Source: Actinernus sp. WN-2022 (taxonomy: Eukaryota > Cnidaria > Anthozoa > Actiniaria > Actinernidae). From it: 64,000 bases of DNA. Positions 9,635-21,160 of the stretch are shown one piece after another. The notes under the pieces were generated by a model. It saw nothing but the letters and a program-made list of their open reading frames with translations, ran no database searches and had not been told where the DNA came from. Position 1 is the first letter of the stretch. Each line of letters begins with the position of its first letter. The stretch lies in the NCBI GenBank assembly GCA_030867875.1, contig JAOWCC010000655.1:13104269-13168268 (forward strand). Direction: 5' to 3'. The position numbers were made by a program, and so were the translations under genes.

Positions 9635-10030
9635 GCTCGTTCGAACGGCTTTCCAATTTGAGAAAACGGCTTTCCATCTCGTGCGAACGGCTTCCCAACT
9701 CGTTCGAGCGACTATCCAACTCTTTCGAACGGCTTTCCAATTTGAGAAAACGGCTTTCGAACGCAAGCGAACGGCTTCCCAATTTGAAAAAAACGGCTTT
9801 TGCTTCCGTTCGAACGACTTTTGCTTCCGTTTGAACGGCTTTGGCTTCCGTTTGAACGGCTTTTGCTTCCGTTCGAACGACTTTTTAGGCCGTTTGAACG
9901 GCTTTTGCTTCCGTTCGAACGACTTTTGCTTCCGTTTGAACGGCTTTTGCTTCCGTTCGAACGGCTTTTGCTTCCGTTGGAACGACTTTTGCTTCCGTTT
10001 GAACGGCTTTTTAGGCCGTTTGAACGGGTA
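9635..10030 (+). repeat. 21-bp tandem array (7-residue period)
   Basis: The left part alternates ACGGCTTTCCAATTTGAG with related units. The right part is a regular 21-bp repeat (CTTTTGCTTCCGTTTGAACGG). Because 21 is a multiple of three the translations repeat every seven residues (FERLLLP in one frame). Several frames stay open on both strands; no start context or flanking coding sequence supports a protein. Confidence 0.85.
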
Positions 10031-10078
10031 GCGAACGGCTTTTCAAAGCCATATTAACGTTTTCGCGTGCAGGGTCAC

Positions 10079-12069
10079 CCATGGTCAGCGATAAAGACCC
10101 CATGGACCATTATTAATAGCTCTAGTAGTATTCTGTATCAGGTACAGAATACTAGCTAAGCTAGTGAGGGAAGTCTCACACCCAATCACTGACTTCCCCT
10201 ATCCAGTTCACGTATCATTGAGTAATCTTTACGTCCAAATATTAAAGGAGCTCATTCAACCAAGATGCATTGCGAGTCACTGTTATTGTTTTCATACGGG
10301 AAACTACTTGAAATCGGACAGCTGCCAATCAGAAAATGTGATATCGGGCTGTTTATAAATAGAGTTTACGAGTTGAACTGAATGGCCGAGATCGGCGGGG
10401 AGATCTATTGCCTTTATACTTGAAGAAATATAATAGAATGAGCGGAATTACTACGGTTCTTCGATCAAAATTTCTCGACGTGATGCTAGCCATCGATCTC
10501 ATGCTCGATCTAGCGAACCAACTTGTCCAACTTCTGGACCAAGTTCCAGCGATGCAGATCGTGTGGCAAGGAAATTAATCAATTCTACGATAGCGTTATA
10601 CATTTAGAGTTCTTTCCTTTCTAGGCTTGTGCATGCAAGAACGTGTAGTCGAAAGAAAGGAGCTAGGTTGTCCCTGCCAAAATGCTGGTTTGAAATGTTG
10701 AAGTACTATATTGTTTGCCACATTCTATTTGTGTTCAAGGTCCGTGCGTTCTCCACACCACATTTTGACTCGCCAATGTTAATATGCAAATTTTAAATCA
10801 AATTTGAGGAATCGAAACCGTATAAATGTTATTGTTTGTTAGCCTGAATTTCAGCCGGTTTGTGTCATTTTAAAAGCCCCTTGACTTCCGTTAATCGTAC
10901 ATTGGATATACTGGGTAAAAAAATTCGATCAATCAGTTTTCTGAGCGCCCAGCGGCACTTGATTGAACTTGAAGTTTTATATTCATCAGCAAAGAAACAT
11001 TTATAAAATAGGTTTCCACTTTACAGCCGCTCATGCAGATATCAACACAACATTTCACTTTTACTTACTTTAATTGTCTCAGCGTTGTCCATGTACATTG
11101 AGCGAAAACCAAGACTATAAGACTAAGAGAGAAACTGCGAGATTTGTAATCTTGCATGTACCGCGCGTGTACCGCGTACTCGAGTCTTCAGTCAAAGCAA
11201 TTTGCTTTAAATGTTGTAAGTGTCCGATAATGATAAGCAAAAGGCTCAGCTCTTCTCAGTGACCTTTAAATTTCTTGTCATTTAGGTCTGCGGGCCGATC
11301 AAGCCAATGTAGAAAGGCCCTGGTTTGGATAAACTGTAGGAATTACGATCAACCAGTCGGCTAACTCCAGTACAGGCTCTAGTAATAATTTCACTGACCA
11401 AAGGCGACTCCCAGAGTACGTTCAATATTTCCCCTGGCAGGTGAAAATTCGGAAATATATGACTGAACACAAAAGCTAATAAATAAGGAACATTTTCCCC
11501 TATAAGTAATCAACTGGTATGCCCCTGTGAGACCGATGGAATAGGATTTGTTTCAAGAAGCTCTCCAGAGCCATTATCGGGGGCCCCGAAAATGGCCGAT
11601 CGAGAAATTTGAGCTCGCAATGCATCTTGGTTGAATGAGCTCCTTTAACATCGCAGGCAGTGGTCAACTCGAAAGCCCTAATGCTACTTTGACCACTGCG
11701 CACGATTGATTCATCATATTTTCTCTCACTTATATTTACTTCTTATATTACCTTTCTAATACTCATAAACTGTAATATTTTTCTTTTTGAACATGTGCAA
11801 AATAAATCTGAACTGAACTGAACAGGGAGGGGTGAAACGACAAAGTACATCTGCTCTCTTATTATGTACACACCATCTATTCCATGTGGGACCTATTTTT
11901 CTGCACGCTACGCTCTGCTCTCTTATTGCATACTCATTGTCTCTTCGATGTGGGATATGTTTTTGTGACAAACTAATTCATCCCACATCGATAGCAAGGT
12001 GGGAGAAACCAAAGTTTAAAATTTGATGTTGTGCATATCAATGGATTTTAGTTATCTATTCATTTTACA
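10079..12069. other. Unassigned DNA, no confident gene
   Basis: Contains several short open stretches, including a Ser/Arg-rich one near 10450-10600 and a minus-strand one at 11282-11470 (HIFPNFHLPGEILNVLWESP). None shows a domain I recognise or convincing splice sites. They could be short exons. Confidence 0.3.
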
Positions 12070-12176
12070 AGTAAGATAAAATATTCGCGTCCGATCTGTA
12101 TGGGCTTTACAATGGCTCGCCGAAGCGGCTCGCCATTGTAAATGCCCATACAGATCTCCCGCTCATATTTTAACTA
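12070..12176. mobile_element. Short palindromic MITE
   Basis: GATCTGTATGGGC, then TTACAATGGCTCGCC, is followed by its complement around a GAAGC loop. Weaker pairing continues outward through AAAATAT. No coding capacity. Confidence 0.7.
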
Positions 12177-13974
12177 CTACTTAAAGACCCTACACGTACA
12201 ATGTATGTCAACAATTATGCTTTGTACAACTCAAGTCAATTTTGTATATGAAATTCCAAGCTTGAAAGCGTAAAAAAAACAATACATATTTTGTGATATA
12301 ATTTAATGTTTTTTATTTTATTTTAGTATTCCCAGAATGTATGCAACATGATGGCTACATGTTGTACACCCTCATATTGGCATAATGGTAGACATGTGGT
12401 TTTTAATGATAAATTAGGGATAATAACAAAAAGGTTTGAATAGTGTAACTTGATACTGTGCATGTAATAGCCCGATAATGAAACAATTCTCTGGCTGTTT
12501 TTAAATTTTGACCAGCCATGGAAAGCAGTAAATTATACTGAAACAAGCACAGCTCTAGACACTGGGGCCAACCAGTTATTACTGGACTCGAAATTGGGAA
12601 AAGTTCCAGCTGAACAACATTGCGACTAGTTACAAAAATGCAGTTGCAAGTTTGCAATTTTCAGGCACTAAGTTTTTCAAACATAATAATTTAATCAGTA
12701 CAATCCAATGGCCTTACGACAAAAAGCTATGCCGTCCTGCAATATCTGTTAAAGAGACTGCTTAAAAACGGCATCAGAGTGAAGGTGTGTGCAGTTAACT
12801 GTCAGGACCACCTCCTGCATATACAATGTACATGTATGTGTCTGTTGTCAGTTAAATGAGGAGAAGGAATGCTTTAAAATGGCATCTGAGTGAAGGTTTG
12901 TGTCACTTGGTGAAATGGAGATAAAAATGGGAAAAAGAACGCAAGGTACATGTACATGTAAATGGTGCATGATTTTGCTACCAAATTTGCAACTGCCAGA
13001 ATTTTTTTAGTTGGAAGCGACAGTAATTTGGAGGCATTTGCAACTGTGTTGGTGGCAATTTCAAGTCCTGTATTACCACTCCATGTTTAATTCTGCTTGG
13101 CCCTGCTACAGTATTAAACAAAGTAGCTACATTAATGTCCATCTCTGTGTGATAATAAATTATTTACCTGTTCCCAGAGTTGTCTCCAGGGTTAGAAAAA
13201 AGCTTGTAAAATGAATATAGCAACACCAACTGCAACAGAATGGCAAGCACAAACCAGGTATTGGTTTTGGCCATGTTTTATAATTGTAGTAAGCTTGAGA
13301 TTCCCTGAAAATTTATAAGAACATGCATATGTACACGTATAAGTACAATGTATTATTATTAAATATTGTAATTAAGTTATACATGTTGTATTTATAATTA
13401 TCCACATAATGTATAAAATACGATAACCTGTTTGTGACATTGAAATATGCCCTGATATTTTGTCTGCAGCCAATTTTATCTACAGGTCCTGAGAAGAGAA
13501 TTAGTTCCCAAGAGCGAAGCTCAAGGAAAATTGTGAACTTCAAGGATCAGATAATGTCCAAGGACAAATATCAGGGCATATTTCAATGCCACAATGTCGG
13601 TCATTGTTGTTATCATATTTTCTTTGACGTGCACTTATACATTTGACTAATCATGTGAGAGAAAATATTTGATGGGTTAGAAATGCACATACATAATTAT
13701 ATCTACATGTTCTTAAAAAAAACGTCTGATCAAAAGCAACAACTAAAACTCAAAAGGGTTATTATAATAATTGGTACGGTAATATGCTTGTAATTAATTT
13801 ATTCAGATGTGCATGTGGTCAGTGCATTTTAACTAAGTACATGTACATTTCTCAAAAAACAAATTTCAAGTGGCGGATGTGTCTCCAGCCTAATTATGTA
13901 TTCAAAATTATTGAATTCTTATTGGCTGATAAAGAAATGCTGTGAAATTTCCTGCATTTTGATTGGCCTGATCT
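12177..13974. other. No identifiable feature
   Basis: AT-rich DNA with scattered ACATGT palindromes; no gene or element boundary recognised. Confidence 0.35.
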
Positions 13975-14090
13975 AGCCATGAAATACCGCTCTGTATTTC
14001 ATAGAAAAACCATGAAATACTGCTCTGTATTTCATAGAAAAACCATGAAATACCGCTCTGTATTTCAAAGAATAACCATGAAATTCCACC
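13975..14090 (+). repeat. 35-bp tandem repeat, 3.3 copies
   Basis: Unit CCATGAAATACCGCTCTGTATTTCATAGAAAAA; each unit is itself a partial palindrome (ATGAAATAC...GTATTTCAT). Confidence 0.85.
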
Positions 14091-14595
14091 TTGTAGTAAA
14101 AGCCCACAGAGCTCTGATTAGCTGAAATATAATGTTTATTGGACAATGATTTATATAATACAGAGGCTATTATTACATGTACATGGAAAGTTGTGTGATA
14201 ATGTACAGTTGGGTATTTTTAAAAGATTCTGCTATCTAGACTGGCATATGATGGTTTTTACTGATAAAATTTCAAACTGTATACAGTGTATGCAATGATT
14301 AAGCACCATAATTGTTTTACTCTAGGTCATTGGATCCATAGATCTTTTGGGTTTGGGGTCCCCAAAAATTATTTGGGTCCCCATACCTGGCATTATCATA
14401 ACAATCAAAGGACCTCACATGCTGTGAAGTGGAAAATCATGTCATGCTATGCGAAATCAAACTGGCAACCACACCTTTCAAAGTACATCCTAGATGTCTT
14501 ACCCCAAGGCAGCCCAAAATATTTGATGCTCGCACTTGCATCTACATTGTATGCAACAATTGGAATCGAAGGGATGTGTGTAACAAGGGTAATGT

Positions 14596-14668
14596 AACTC
14601 CTGATCATGTTCTAAATTCTCCCTTACAAAACAAAGAATTTGAAGGAAAATTTAGAATGTGATCAGGA
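14596..14668. repeat. Palindromic repeat, copy 1
   Basis: CTCCTGATCATGTTCTAAAT pairs with ATTTAGAATGTGATCAGGAG around AAACAAAG. A related hairpin lies at 14798-14872, and both are followed by TTTGCACACAGCCCTTC. Confidence 0.7.
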
Positions 14669-14797
14669 GTCTTTGCACACAGCCCTTCAATTATCACTCA
14701 AGGACATACAGTGTATGTGTCACTGGGATTGCATTGAACTTTATAAAATTGATTTTTAGGAATAATTGATTGACTGTGTACAAAAAGGGCAAAAGTG

Positions 14798-14872
14798 CCT
14801 CTTGATCACATTCTAAATTTTCCCTTAGAAAACAAATAAATTGAAGGAGAATTTAGAATTTGATTAGGAAAC
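14798..14872. repeat. Palindromic repeat, copy 2
   Basis: CTTGATCACATTCTAAAT pairs imperfectly with ATTTAGAATTTGATTAGG. Same family as 14596-14668, with a similar right flank. Confidence 0.65.
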
Positions 14873-15068
14873 ACTTACTCCCTTTTTGCACACAGCCCTT
14901 CGATTTTGCTTAAAAATACACAATTTCTGCATTAATGCTATCCCTGGTACATGTACATTGTACATACCAGGGGGGGATTTTTTTGCTGTTTTTTTTCAAT
15001 TGGCTTTGTGCCATAAAACATTTTTTACTGGCACAGTGAAATCTCTATTTTGGAGTCAATTTTATGTC

Positions 15069-15150
15069 AAGGATGATAAATTGCAGGCCCTCGGAAACCT
15101 CCATAGAGGGGCTTTAAGCCTTCGAGTGGTAAAACAGAATAAATCATAAA
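15069..15150 (+). mobile_element. SINE body fragment
   Basis: Shares GGATGATAAATTGCAGGCCC, GAAACCTCCATAGA and GGTAAAACAGAATAAAT with the SINE at 6940-7216, in the opposite orientation. The tRNA-like head is missing. Confidence 0.65.
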
Positions 15151-16007
15151 TCCTAAAAAATTACACAATTTTTTGTGTAATAAAAATGTTCAGCAGCATC
15201 ATGGAAAACTTTCTTTTCACCTATGGCCTGGATCAAAGAATGTGGATCAAAGAATGTGGATCAAAGAATGCACAAAACAGTTCTTGAGATTTTTAAGTGG
15301 CTGTCAATTACCCTACATGCATGTACATGTATATCATTATGACGTCACAGCTTGTTTATGAGGGGGACAGAATCGACTTGAACAATATAATTTTGAACTA
15401 AATCTGCTCTGCTGAGGAAAATTTAACTTCAAATTGTCTGGTTTCCACATATCAGCTGTATCAATGTTTATCCCACAATATTTACCGTATTTGCTGGCTG
15501 TTACCGCTATTCTACGTTCTACAAAATGCATTTGATAGCGATTTCCTTTGTGTTGTTATTGTTTTGTCCCCCTCCCACGACCGTGATGCTTAGCATTTAA
15601 ACAATAGATTGTTTTAATTTGACGTCATAATGATATAGGTCAATTGTGGGTCAAGATGTTGTGGTTCAATTTCATCTTTGGTTCAAAAAATTTGAACCAG
15701 TACAAAATTGTTGAACCTGAGTGCCATTTTTTTAACCAGTACAATTTTTTTTAACCAGTTCAAATTTATTTACCCCAAACTTGTAGTTTGGGGTATTAGG
15801 TTTATGATAGGCTTTCCATGTAAGAAAATAGCATAGTAAGTTCTACAGAAGTACTTTGGATTAAAAATACCTTACATGTATATACTTTGTTTGTGTTGTT
15901 CATCTTTTATTTTATACATGTAGCTGGAATGTACTGGTAACACAGTTACTTTGCAGTGATGTATTTTAATAGGAATAAAAACAGCAAACTATACATATAT
16001 GCAACTA

Positions 16008-16330
16008 ACACCCTAAATTAGTGACCACCCATTGTTGATGGTTAGGGTATTTTTAAATGCAGGGTAAGGGTTTGGATTAGTTCTCTGGACCATTCAAGCA
16101 CTATACGTGACTTAGCCCTAATTTAGTGACTACCGGTAAGCTCTAAAATCCCTAAATCAGTGAGCACCTAGCTGTTGTTGACGGTTAGGGTGGTTTTAAA
16201 GGTAGGGTTTGGATTAGCTCATATGACCATTGAAGAAGCATTATTTTTGTGTTGTTCAGTAATCTAGCCCTAAAAAGCCTAATTTAGTGACTATAGCTCT
16301 AAAAACCCTAAATTAGTGAGCACTTGGGTT
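16008..16330 (+). repeat. CCCTAAATTAGTGA tandem repeat
   Basis: Two long units and a partial third, each with CCCTAAAT(T/C)AGTGA, a GTTGA(T/C)GGTTAGGGT segment and GGGTTTGGATTAG. TTAGGGT looks telomeric but is not in perfect hexamer tandem, so this is an internal repeat. Confidence 0.7.
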
Positions 16331-17224
16331 TACCGAAGTTTTAATGATAGGTTTATATAGGTCTTGGATTGTGTTAGGAATGAGTTTGCTTGGAGTGGAG
16401 TACTAACTGGCTTTAATAAATCTGCTTGTTATTGGCACTTGTGAACTCCACTTGGAACGGCAAAGCGAAACAGAAATGTTGTATTTTTTCGCATTATTTC
16501 TGTGTAGTTCTTGATCATTTATCAATTTTTGCGTCTTTTCACATCCTCTGTGGGTGATTCTTTGATGAGAGAACAAGAGAATAGTTACAGCATTTCTTTG
16601 AGCCGGGGTGGCGCATGGTGCTATATTATCTCGCCTTTGCTCTGAGGATTTTTTTCCGGCTTCCTTCCATCCACAACAGCTAACACGCTAAATTCCAATT
16701 CGATCTGTGATTTAGCCAGGTCCCGACTTTCATCAGCTGCTATGGTTGTTTCAGATCCCATTTAGAAATTTAGAGTTTTTTGAGCCACTTCGATTCTTTG
16801 TTGTCAGGATTTAGTTAGAAGTTTGTTGTTTGCGTACTCACATTTTCTTCTACTTCTAGTCAGTGTTTTATTCCATTTGGTAAGCTTAGTCTAATAAACA
16901 AGTACGAGGGGTTACTTCGAGAACATTTGCACTCGTTTAATACTTTAAGGTACTCTTTATTAGTTCTTTCGTAGAAGTCTTCTTCCAGATACAATGTTAG
17001 TCAGGTGATTCGCTTTTCTTTTGCTTTCTTTTAGCTCAGCCTCAGCTGTGATTACTCGGTTGACACAGTTTTGTCTGTGTTGTCGTCCATGTAATTTTAT
17101 TTTCAAGTCCGATTTTGTTAGCAGTGTGCATGTGCGAATAAAATTAAGAGACTGGAAACAAATTAGCATAAGGAGAGAGACTGGGTTCGACGATTAGTCA
17201 CTTGTAGAATAAACGGTGGTGTAA

Positions 17225-17345
17225 AATACAACAAGCGCTTCTGTGGCATAGTGCGTTAATCGACTGGATCATCATCTACCAGGCGTTCCTCGTGATCCTG
17301 TCTCAAGTTAAGCCCGACCGGGCGAGGTTAGTAAGTGGATGGGCG
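17225..17345 (+). ncRNA. 5S rRNA-like element (SINE or pseudogene)
   Basis: The right half aligns by eye with the 5S rRNA internal promoter: CAAGTTAAGCCCGACCGGGC (A-box/intermediate element) and GGTTAGTAAGTGGATGGGCG followed by ACCG (C box). The left half (GGCATAGTGCGTTAATCGAC) is not 5S sequence and resembles a tRNA A-box region. A 5S-derived SINE head or a chimeric pseudogene is more likely than a functional 5S gene, since the 5' and 3' ends do not pair. Confidence 0.65.
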
Positions 17346-17649
17346 ACCGTCAAGGTAAGTGGTACAGTAAGGTGTGTCAGGGTAATCAAGAGAAAAAGAG
17401 GATGGGACTGGGGAAGTGAGGGTAGAAAGTAGAGGGGAGGGGAGGGTTGACAACAAAATATTTTGTAGTGGAATTTTTCTTTCTTTTTAAATCCCCCCCA
17501 AAAAACTTTTTTTATGAATCCCAAAAAATCAAAAAATCCCTTTTTAGAATCTTGAAAAAATGAACCAGTTCAAAAAAATGGTACTGGTTCAAAAAAATTG
17601 TACTGGTTTAAATATATTTGTACCAGAGGTAATAATTGAACCACAACAT

Positions 17650-18960
17650 AGACACTGAAGTTTATACATTGTATGATTTGACATGCTAAATCCTAATTAG
17701 CTTAATATTACTTTAACAGTGCCATTTTTATAGGTTTGCATCGTACAAAGCCTTTGAAGAGTATTAAAACCATTAAAAACCAGTGTTTGTATTCAAAAAT
17801 GCCATGCCATATAAATGAACATACATGTGATTATAGAGCATATGACATGGCTACATGGAGATATGGATTTTATCTTCAAATGTAATAAAAAAAATTATGA
17901 GTGAGCACAGCAACTAAGATATTTCATCAGCACAAGAAAAGAAAATTCATATCTCCAAGCGGCCATGTACAGAACTTTATAATATTGTTTAAATATACAG
18001 TTTTCAATGAAATACATGTACATTTGTACCATTTACCATAGCTTACTAAAAAGGTAAGCTTAGATTCTTAAAAAAGTCAGTCATTTTATCAATGTTCAGT
18101 GATATCATAGCCTACTTGCTGGCTCTTCTGTAATTTTTCGGTCAAGTTCTTTACTGGACTGGGTTACCTGTGGTGTGTGGTCAAAATGGGGAAAGGATAG
18201 GACAGAAGGAAGAGCCTGTACAAATGCCAGTTTTAAGAATTCTGCCTCTCCACACTTGACAGCTAGCAATGCTTCAAGTGTCAAAAAGTAGACAATGAAA
18301 ATCATGTTCAATACAACCACAAAATATTCAAAATAGTATAGCTGTATTTCTAAATACATGTAATTCTTGTGATGTATATAACAACAACAAAAATGAAATT
18401 ATGCATATGGTTCGAAAAGAAACTCCTAGAAAATAATTGCAAGCAAGCCTGGAGTGAGTGAGCAAGCAATTAGCCTGGAGCGAGCGAGCAAGGCAGTAAA
18501 TCAAATCTGTATGGGGATCAAAATCTAAATTTACTGTTTAATCACAATGCTCTGCAACAATATTTTTCTAGGTATAACATTAAATATGCTTTGTAAATTA
18601 ACCACCATCCTTTGAGAAGGTGGTAAACGAGCTTGTAGCTGATGTTTTACCCTTTTAACCGGCACATACAGATTTATGAGTCCTGTTTAGTGTAGTTTCT
18701 TTATATTTCAGAATCTTTGAGCAAATCTTGTATTTACATTTCCATCAGGTATAAAGTAAGCTGAAGGTTTTTTTCTGACACTTTCAAGTCGCTAGGATTG
18801 AGCTACATGTAGGATTCGGTTTCTAGGATTCAGTGCTTATTCTTCTCTGTGGTCTTAATGCTAAGGTCTAAGAATATAAATGTGCTGTGAGGAATTCATC
18901 ATTACAAATACGGGAGTAACTGCAGAATACCCTGCCACATTGTAATCGTTACTGGAAAAA
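17650..18960. other. No identifiable gene
   Basis: AT-rich; contains a short direct repeat (GCCTGGAGTGAGTGAGCAAG / GCCTGGAGCGAGCGAGCAAG near 18448-18492) and, at 18916, a TIR fragment of the MITE at 19607-19841. Confidence 0.35.
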
Positions 18961-18962
18961 GG

Positions 18963-19240
18963 CTGGCTACGCAGTACGCAGTGACTAAATTTATTCCAAG
19001 TCTCTTGTCTGTATTATGAAGTGGCTACGCGGTACGCAGTGACTATCGCAAGTCTCTGTCTGTATTATGAAGTGGCTACGCGGTACGCGGTATGCAGTGA
19101 CTAAATTTATTCCAAGTCTCTTATCTGTATTATGAAGTGGCTATGCGGTACGCGGTGACTAAATTTATTCCAAGTCTCTTAGCTGTATTATGAAGTGGCT
19201 ACGCGGTACGTGGTACGCAGTGAGTAAAATTATTTCAAGT
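18963..19240 (+). repeat. 58-bp minisatellite, 5 units
   Basis: Unit GTGGCTACGCGGTACGCAGT, then GACTAAATTTATTCCAAGTC, then a CTGTATTATGAA end. The second unit has a small internal deletion, and units 3 and 5 carry an extra GGTACGC-type insertion. Confidence 0.85.
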
Positions 19241-19603
19241 CTCAAAGGTGGCAAAATATTTGATTTACAAAAGCGGAAAACATCTGTTCTGTTGCATGGA
19301 AATTTAAAGAATGAGATACATGTATAACTCAACGAATGCAAAAACGAAGAAACAACTAATGGCACCAAATGATGTATATGATTCCTTGACGTTCTTTGCA
19401 ATGTCCGTGAGAAAAACATGATTACAAAAGCGGAAAACACTGATCTGTTCAGTTGGAAATTTAAAGAACGAGATATGACCGAATGAGGTTTAGTGAAATT
19501 TAGCATTTGTTCCGGTTATATATCAGTTATATCTTGTTCTTTAAATTTCCAACAGAACAGATGTTTTCCGCTTTTGTAAATAAAATATTTTGCCACCTTT
19601 GAG
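19241..19603. mobile_element. MITE with 54-bp inverted repeats
   Basis: CTCAAAGGTGGCAAAATATT at the left pairs with AATATTTTGCCACCTTTGAG at the right. Arms continue through the AAAAGCGGAAAACATCTGTT segment. A third, direct copy of that inner motif lies at about 19426. No target duplication identified. Confidence 0.8.
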
Positions 19604-19606
19604 TGT

Positions 19607-19841
19607 AGTAATTGCAGAATACCCCCTCCTTTGGTTCATTAATAATTCATTTCTCAACTTTTTCATACAAACCTTCTAAAAACCTAACCCTGAAATAATA
19701 ATAAAAAACTAACCATTTCGACCCAAAATCATTCATAGAACGAGTCTAAATACACCTGAACTAAAGTGGAGAATTTAGCGCAGTTTTCAACTTAGCGATC
19801 TTTTGGAGTTTTGAGTGGAGGGGGTATTCTGCAACTATTAA
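19607..19841. mobile_element. MITE with GCAGAATACCCCCTCC ends
   Basis: Left end TAATTGCAGAATACCCCCTC and right end GAGGGGGTATTCTGCAACTA form inverted repeats of about 21 bp. It abuts the previous MITE. A third copy of the end at 18912 suggests repeated insertion of the family. Confidence 0.7.
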
Positions 19842-20116
19842 GCCTGTCAAGCCAGATTTGGATGGCCCTGTCTTAAAAGGTACCAAACAACTTGAGTTAT
19901 ATACTGCATCCGGATGATTTAATTAGTATATTTTAGTTTATACGTAATAATAATGTAGATCTTACCTCTCACACTCAGTCTCAGACGTCGATGTCCGCCA
20001 TTTTGTTTCCTTGGTTCAATAACAAGCGCGCAAGAGCTCATGGGCTTACGGTTGCGTCACAGCGGTAACCAGTCCACCACATGCACAGGCGTCAACCTCG
20101 TTCCCAGGGCCCTTTC
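19842..20116. other. No identifiable feature
   Basis: Contains GTCCGCCATTTTGTTTCC near 19992, a 5'-UTR-like motif, but no exon was recognised. Confidence 0.3.
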
Positions 20117-20192
20117 CCAATTGTTTTTGGGTTCCCTGTGGCTATGAATTGATCTTTCAATTCGTAGCCACAGGGAACCCAAAACCAATTTT
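20117..20192. repeat. Long hairpin
   Basis: TTTGGGTTCCCTGTGGCTA pairs with TAGCCACAGGGAACCCAAAA; outer CCAATTG / CAATTTTG also pair. Probably a MITE core. Confidence 0.7.
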
Positions 20193-20235
20193 GAGGTACA
20201 AACCTAAAGGATGATAAGCCCCCCACTCCCATATC

Positions 20236-20404
20236 ACACCGCGGCAAAACGGTATGCTCCGCTGGCCAAAATAACGAAGGCTCTGCTATCAAATACAAAT
20301 TACCGAGGGTTTCAACTTTTTTAGTAAATAATTTTATAACTTAGTAAACTCACAGTGAATCACAGATTAAGAAAACTTCAACCTGTGAAAGTCTTAGGCT
20401 TAGC
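20236..20404 (+). repeat. Dispersed 165-bp repeat, copy 1
   Basis: From CACCGCGGCAAAACGGTATG to GTCTTAGGCTTAGC; repeated with a few substitutions at 22727-22898 in the same orientation. Confidence 0.85.
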
Positions 20405-21150
20405 AGTTTTCGCGGGAAACTGGGGGCGGCCGCGCGCCGACAAGATATAGCAAATACGCATGCGCATGACGTTTTGCCGCAGTGTTCTCCCATATATATA
20501 TGGACGATACGGGGATCATCCGCTGGCATCGCGCAGAATGGCGCGACACATCCGGGTATTTTATTAGATGCAGGAGCGCTAAATTCAAAGCCTACACAAT
20601 GAATAACGATCCAGATAACAGAGGAATTGGAGTAAAAGGCTTAAGTGAACTAGAAGTTTTGCTTATTTATGGTTAAATGAAATTTGCTAGAGCTTAGGTA
20701 CTACCTGGCTTTTGAAGAAGAGATATCAATGAACAATTTCCACCCAATTTCAACTTATTTGAGTGAGTATAAGCATTATCGGTTTGACCATGAATTTTGG
20801 GTTTTTTAACTGTTTCTACAGTGGAATATTCACTTTAGCTCACTTTGAGGCCAATTATCTCGCTAACAATCGTATTTTCTACTTAGGTACCACCTGGAAA
20901 AGTTAGTTTAGTACGTTACTTACTACCAGCCGTGTTTTCATAGTAATCTGACCAGTATTAGTATTATCGAAATCAATATTTCCAAGCCATGTCTTAAAAC
21001 CTCGAATTGGCCTCCTGTTTTGAAGTTTGAATATTCCCGCGGGACTTCTCTTGGGCTCTCTAGCTCCTCCTTCACGAACAATAGCACACCCGCCGCATGA
21101 TTAGCCATTGAAATTGACACAGAACCAAAGCTCAAAATTATTGTTAAAAT
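20405..21150. other. No identifiable gene
   Basis: A GC-richer patch at 20400-20600 precedes a TATATATA run; the small frame there has no recognised domain. Confidence 0.3.
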
Positions 21151-21160
21151 AACACTTGCG

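Larger units (their letters stand above)
8864..10078. mobile_element. TIR element with internal tandem repeats
   Basis: The ends are 34-bp inverted repeats reading GTGACC(C/T)TGCACGCGAAAACG inward. The interior has no credible gene: two and a half copies of a 205-bp unit (about 8999-9450), then short-period repeats built on TTCGAACGGCTTT (9635-10030). A 15-bp direct repeat, ATAAAGACCCCATGG, lies outside both ends (8808-8822 and 10091-10105) and may mark a larger insertion event. Confidence 0.75.
15655..17649. mobile_element. TIR transposon, about 2 kb, non-coding
   Basis: Inverted ends ATGTTGTGGTTCAATT / AATTGAACCACAACAT. Both subterminal zones (15680-15765 and 17560-17630) hold clustered copies of the GAACCAGT / ACTGGTTC motif, probably transposase-binding repeats. 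The interior has a 5S rRNA-like element and a CCCTAAATTAGTGA tandem repeat but no transposase. No clear target duplication. Confidence 0.7.

Noticed and set aside
12094..12155. Transcription terminator hairpin
   Set aside because: Long stem and animal context fit a MITE; no U tract or adjacent gene supports termination.
16008..16330. Telomeric repeat
   Set aside because: TTAGGGT occurs only within a larger diverged tandem unit and not as contiguous hexamers.
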